A stretch of 36,973 nucleotides of DNA, taken from Pelargonium nanum. Its lineage: Eukaryota > Streptophyta > Magnoliopsida > Geraniales > Geraniaceae. Where the stretch lies: contig JAYMTF010000413.1 in NCBI GenBank assembly GCA_036897485.1, forward strand, positions 1 to 36,973. The letters are read 5' to 3'. Both the position numbers and the translations under genes were made by a program. Shown in pieces: positions 33,313-36,973 of the stretch. The stretch's first letter is position 1. Each line of letters opens with the position of its first letter. The notes below the pieces were generated by a model. That model made no database searches. It saw only the letters and a list, made by a program, of their open reading frames with translations, and was not told the origin of the DNA.

Positions 33313-36251
33313 CTATCTCCTGCCAAATCTCAAGCACCTGTTGTGTTTGATTTCTGAGATACTTGGGGTTGACGTAAGTTGCGGTTTAGGAGGTGGATTC
33401 GTGAGGGAGAGTTTCTCCATTGTGTTTATAAACTTGCGCAAATGCTTGATGTACTCGGGAAAAGTTTCGATGTTGCAGTGTCCCCCACCCTTCACCCATA
33501 ACGGATCATATTTTTCCTTTGCAAGTTCCCACAACCGCTTCCCATGAGAAAAATCAACCATCTCATCATGCGTGCCCTGCAATCAAAACGGCAAGAGTTC
33601 AAGCATTATCCACCCTTTCACCAACAAAACAAATAAACTCAAAATGATTGCTTTCCATAACATCACCTGGCTATCTACTTTCTTGTTATCCAAGTAAAAA
33701 AAAAAAGCATTAATCTACATGTAGAAATCTTTACAGTTTACACGGGAATAAAGGGTGACAAACTTACCGGCCTTAATTTGTTTTTATCCAAGGAAGTGTA
33801 TCCCATTGGGTCCCTTAGGGTATGACTCAAAGGTTCGAGACACACACTTTGCTACGAGAGGTCATGGGTTCGAATCCCATTGAATGGGGTGGGGAGAGCG
33901 TCCCATCGGCATCATGCAGAGATAAGGCAATACTTTTCAGCCATTAGATCTCAAAATCTCACTAGTATTAATTTTGAAGAGTCATGGCTCTGGGACCAGC
34001 ATCACTATGGCACACCACACTTTTATGCCTATCCATATAGACAAAACTAACAAGGGGTCTACAATGATTTTGTCATTATGTGGACCACCTCTGAACCATC
34101 TCTTTTATAAGCTTTCACGTATACTTTCCCAAAATTTGAACCATTTCTTATTGACAGTGTCAACTCAACAGAACTCAATCAAATGTGGAAATAATTAATG
34201 GTGTATTCTACCTGGTCTTTAGAATCTAACAAAAACTTCAGATTATCTAACAATGGAAACTTATTTTGCAAGGATTTCAGAGAATTTTGACTACAAGGTC
34301 TTTTCTATATAATATTCACACTCAGAACACAAGTATTATGTGAAATAGAGTTATGATATGCATTGCCAATATCTTAGGTCGTGTTGTTGCATTATTTGGT
34401 ATAACGATAAGAAAACATAGACCATATCAAACAGAACAAGTTTTCTTATATATTATTTTCCTTCGAGAATTATCTAATCTAGCAATGCAATGATGTCGTA
34501 TATCCAAAATCCTTGTGAATTAGACACTAGACAATACATAGGGTATGTTTTCATAATGATTTTGGCTAGGTAGATGCCGAAGGGGAAAATTAAAGATGAT
34601 AAACATAACCATAGTGCAAACTTTTTTAAAGGCTATAAGAAATAAAGCCGAAAATATCATTAAAAATAAGTTTAAGGGAAAAGTTACTTACATGTATAAC
34701 TAGAACCGGACATTTGACATGCCGAATTTTGTCTATATTCTGAAAATATTGGACAGAGTCTCTCAATACCAAGACTAAGTAAACAAAGCAAAAAACTGAA
34801 TTTTAGATCCAGCAAGAAACTTACTTTAAAAATGTCAAACCAAAATGTCATCTTGACTGGATACAGGACCCGTATGCCGGAAAGGATGGCACTATGAAGG
34901 ACAAGTGCTCTTAATCTCGGTAGACGAGCACCCAAATGCAGCGTTGGCCCACTTCCAACGGATTGGCCGTACAAAATCAAATCCTCTTGCTTAACTCCAT
35001 ATTCTCTCTTTAAACACTGGTACACAGCCTCAATGTCATAATATGTGTTGAACTCGGAAGGCTGTAAAATTAGTATAACCAAATATCAGTAATAAAACTA
35101 GTGTGACAAGCCAATACACGAAAAAAAACCTAGACAACGTCATCATTGACGTATGTTGATATAACCATCTCAATGCAAATAATTGTTAAAATTGCATACC
35201 TTACCGGTAGAAGCCCCATATCCTGAATAATCATAACTGCATACAGCAAAAAACACCAAGTAAATTAAACTCAAAAGTTGTTGGAAGATACAAGAATACA
35301 TCATAGCCAGCTAACTGCATCTAACAAATCAAGCATTCTGTCATTGGAAAGTTCACAACAGCTGTAGACTAAATTAAAATAGAACAGCCATGATTCATGA
35401 ACTTTCCTTTGTTCTTTCTCTTTCCATTTTCTTTTTTTGTCAAGCAAATACGTTCTGAAACTTCTATCCCATAAATAGAGTGAGACATTATCATCAAAAA
35501 CAAAAGTCTTAAACACCCACTACAATATTGATTTGACATGCATAATAATCAGTTGATCCAACAAATTTCACAAAATCAACTTCTCTGAGAATCAGAAAAT
35601 ATATGCCCTTTACTAATATACAATTGGTGACAATTAAGGCCAAATGGCCTAAAACTAAATAAGTGAATGCAAAATTGGGTACTGCTATAAAGAAGAAAAA
35701 AAGATCATCTAGCAAACTGCTCAAAGCAAAACAATAAAAATATTAGAAACCAGAAAACAGAAACAAAATGCAGGCAAAAACACCTTTGTCCAAACAATTG
35801 AAAATCAAATGAGTAATGAATCATAACAATGGAAGATGAACCAGAAACAGACCCAGGAATAAGAAAATATAATCAAACCAGAGCCAATTAAAAAAAATAT
35901 GAAAAACCCAGTTGCAGATAAGAATGGAAAAACGAAACCCAAAAGGCAGTACCTCATAATATTGACGCGGAGGTGAGCTCTGAGCTCAATGAAGAGCTCA
36001 TGCATTTGGCCCAAATCGGCGGCGTTGCCGTGCGAGTACAATAGGGTGAAGCGCGCAAAAGGGTGCTTCCAGAAGGTGGCGACGATCTTGTTGCCTCCCT
36101 TAGTGTCAAGCAAGTGCACGTCCATGTTCTTATCGTCGGAGACGCCGGTGAAGACCAGCCTCTGATCCTCATCCCTGTACACGTCGTAGGAGGGCGGCTC
36201 CGGCGGAAAAAACGCGAATTTCGCAGCCACGTTGGACGTTACGTTGCCCAT
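33313..36251 (-). CDS. alpha/beta hydrolase of the ABHD17 type
   Basis: Five exons: 36251-35953, 35236-35200, 35061-34825, 34739-34692, 33576-33313. All are GT-AG and in frame, giving 294 aa, the shorter of the plant size classes. The start [21 protein letters not shown] is the family start and suits N-myristoylation at Gly2, suggesting membrane association. The serine hydrolase triad is complete: nucleophile Ser146 in YGQSVGSG, Asp211 in GTHDEMVDF, His240 in KGGGHCNIE. The oxyanion segment [13 protein letters not shown] and the block [12 protein letters not shown] are well kept. Animal ABHD17 proteins remove palmitate from membrane proteins; plant members are mostly uncharacterised, so a depalmitoylase role is inference. 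Exon 2 is only 37 nt. The 1.1-kb intron 4 contains a tRNA-like repeat. No lesion seen. Confidence 0.94.
33778..33990 (+). mobile_element. tRNA-related (SINE-like) repeat in ABHD17-like intron 4
   Basis: Contains two pol III B-box-like words close together: GGTTCGAGAC near 33832 and GGGTTCGAATCCCA near 33868. The second is an excellent T-arm match. No acceptor stem or anticodon arm can be drawn, so it is not a tRNA gene. The wording differs from the SINE family at 4577-4719, so this is another family. Boundaries are approximate. Confidence 0.45.
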
Positions 36252-36336
36252 TGAGGAAAACCCAGTTGGGAGGCGAAGTAAATCGACGAAAAGTCAGGTA
36301 ATTTATGGAAACAGAGCGCTTCTGAGAGAAAATGGG

Positions 36337-36445
36337 TTCTTCTTCTTCTTCTTCTCCTCCTCCTCCTCCTCCTCTGTATTTCTGTGCTTTTTGCTTTTAA
36401 TTTATTTTTTTCAGACGAAGAGGAGGAAGGAGAAGAAGAAGAAGA
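36337..36445. repeat. complementary TTC/TCC and GAA/GAG tracts in the ABHD17-like leader
   Basis: A 38-base TTC/TCC trinucleotide run (36337-36374) is followed after about 42 bp by a purine GAAGAGGAGG/AGAAGAAG run (36417-36445). The two could pair into a hairpin in the transcript or form purine-pyrimidine triplex DNA. Both lie within 200 bp of the start codon. Confidence 0.6.
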
Positions 36446-36921
36446 TAGAAGAAAATGTTGGTTTGAATTTTACGAATGGTAAAGAAAAGATTTTGTGTTT
36501 TTGTAGTTGGTTTATGTGAATTGAGCTGAGCTTGTCCTCCAAGTGGCGTCACAAGAAATTAAAGTGGAAAGCAAAAGCTGGGCATGCATTGAACAAATAA
36601 TAGATCCGATCTATGCGCTTTTGCTATCACCCGGAAGGACCTCAAACTAGAGCTGCCAAATCAGAGTTCGGGTCGAGCCAATGAAATTTTATTTGAACCC
36701 AACTGAAAAGTTTTCTAAATTTTGAAGTTGGGTTGAGTTTTGGTGAATTTGTTGGATAGAGTGTCAGGTGTTGGTGGATTCGGGTTCAAGTTGTCAGCTC
36801 TCTCAAACCGACCTATATTATTATATATGATAATAGAATCATCACTCTTCGTACCATCTTCTCCTTCCCTAGAACACTTTACCTTTCTTTATTTGCTTTT
36901 TGCACTTACTTTTCTACAAAA

Positions 36922-36973
36922 CTAGTGTGCATCCCGTGCGATGCACGGGCGGCAAAAATTTACAGTAAAAAAC
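36922..36973 (-). mobile_element. Helitron 3' terminus (body extends past the window)
   Basis: Read on the minus strand the sequence is CCCGTGCATCGCACGGG (complement of 36933-36949), a 7-bp perfect stem with a 3-base loop. It is followed after seven bases by CTAG (36922-36925) and then T. A GC-rich hairpin a few bases before a terminal CTRR, with insertion between A and T, is the Helitron 3' end signature. Only about 50 bp are in the window, so autonomy cannot be judged. Confidence 0.65.

Larger units (their letters stand above)
36252..36973. other. upstream region of the ABHD17-like gene
   Basis: Contains the leader and presumed promoter of the minus-strand gene. A pyrimidine tract lies at 36337-36374 and a purine tract at 36417-36445. 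Beyond about 36630 there is repetitive sequence with GGGTCGAG/GGGTTGAG/GGGTTCAAG words, then the Helitron terminus at 36922-36973. No further gene is visible. Confidence 0.55.

Noticed and set aside
33832..33885. tRNA gene suggested by GGGTTCGAATCCCA
   Set aside because: Only the T-arm-like word is present; no acceptor stem, D arm or anticodon arm can be drawn. Treated as a SINE-like repeat.
1..36973. CRISPR arrays, bacterial operons, riboswitches or phage genes
   Set aside because: No regularly spaced identical repeats, and the genes have spliceosomal introns; the window is plant nuclear DNA.

Overview
This is plant nuclear DNA, almost certainly from a eudicot. Genes are widely spaced, split by GT-AG introns, and set in AT-rich intergenic DNA full of small transposon remains. 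The products are typical of land plants: a type-B cytokinin response regulator, a GPI-anchored GDPD-like wall protein and a non-phosphorylating GAPDH. The species cannot be fixed by eye; a rosid such as Rosaceae is a guess. All gene models below were spliced by hand, and every junction keeps the reading frame.

Layout. 1-6786 has no gene but holds a SINE family with target-site duplications, a tandem duplication and a MITE-like element carrying a nested mini-CACTA element. 6787-10336 (-) is a nine-exon GAPN/ALDH11A gene (498 aa). 12705-13841 (+) is a single-exon RTF2 gene. 16335-19873 (+) is a nine-exon metallophosphoesterase-fold gene (291 aa) that has lost nearly all metal ligands. 19874-23629 is mostly repeats but has a TATA box followed by two tiny GC-rich ORFs. 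23630-26766 (-) is a GDPDL gene (nine exons, 767 aa). 27477-31555 (-) is a type-B ARR gene (six exons, 703 aa). 33313-36251 (-) is an ABHD17-like serine hydrolase (five exons, 294 aa). The right edge carries the 3' terminus of a Helitron whose body lies outside the window.

The genes are not an operon or an evident cluster; their roles (NADPH supply, replication or splicing, cell wall, cytokinin signalling, lipid or acyl hydrolysis) are unrelated. The strongest points for follow-up are: (1) the apparently catalytically dead metallophosphoesterase-fold protein; (2) a one-base offset in the last ARR exon that replaces the usual family C-terminus; (3) the orphan short-ORF transcription unit at about 20.9-21.3 kb; (4) a SINE family with a full, an internally shortened and an inverted copy; (5) a GC-AG intron in the ARR gene; (6) the Helitron end.
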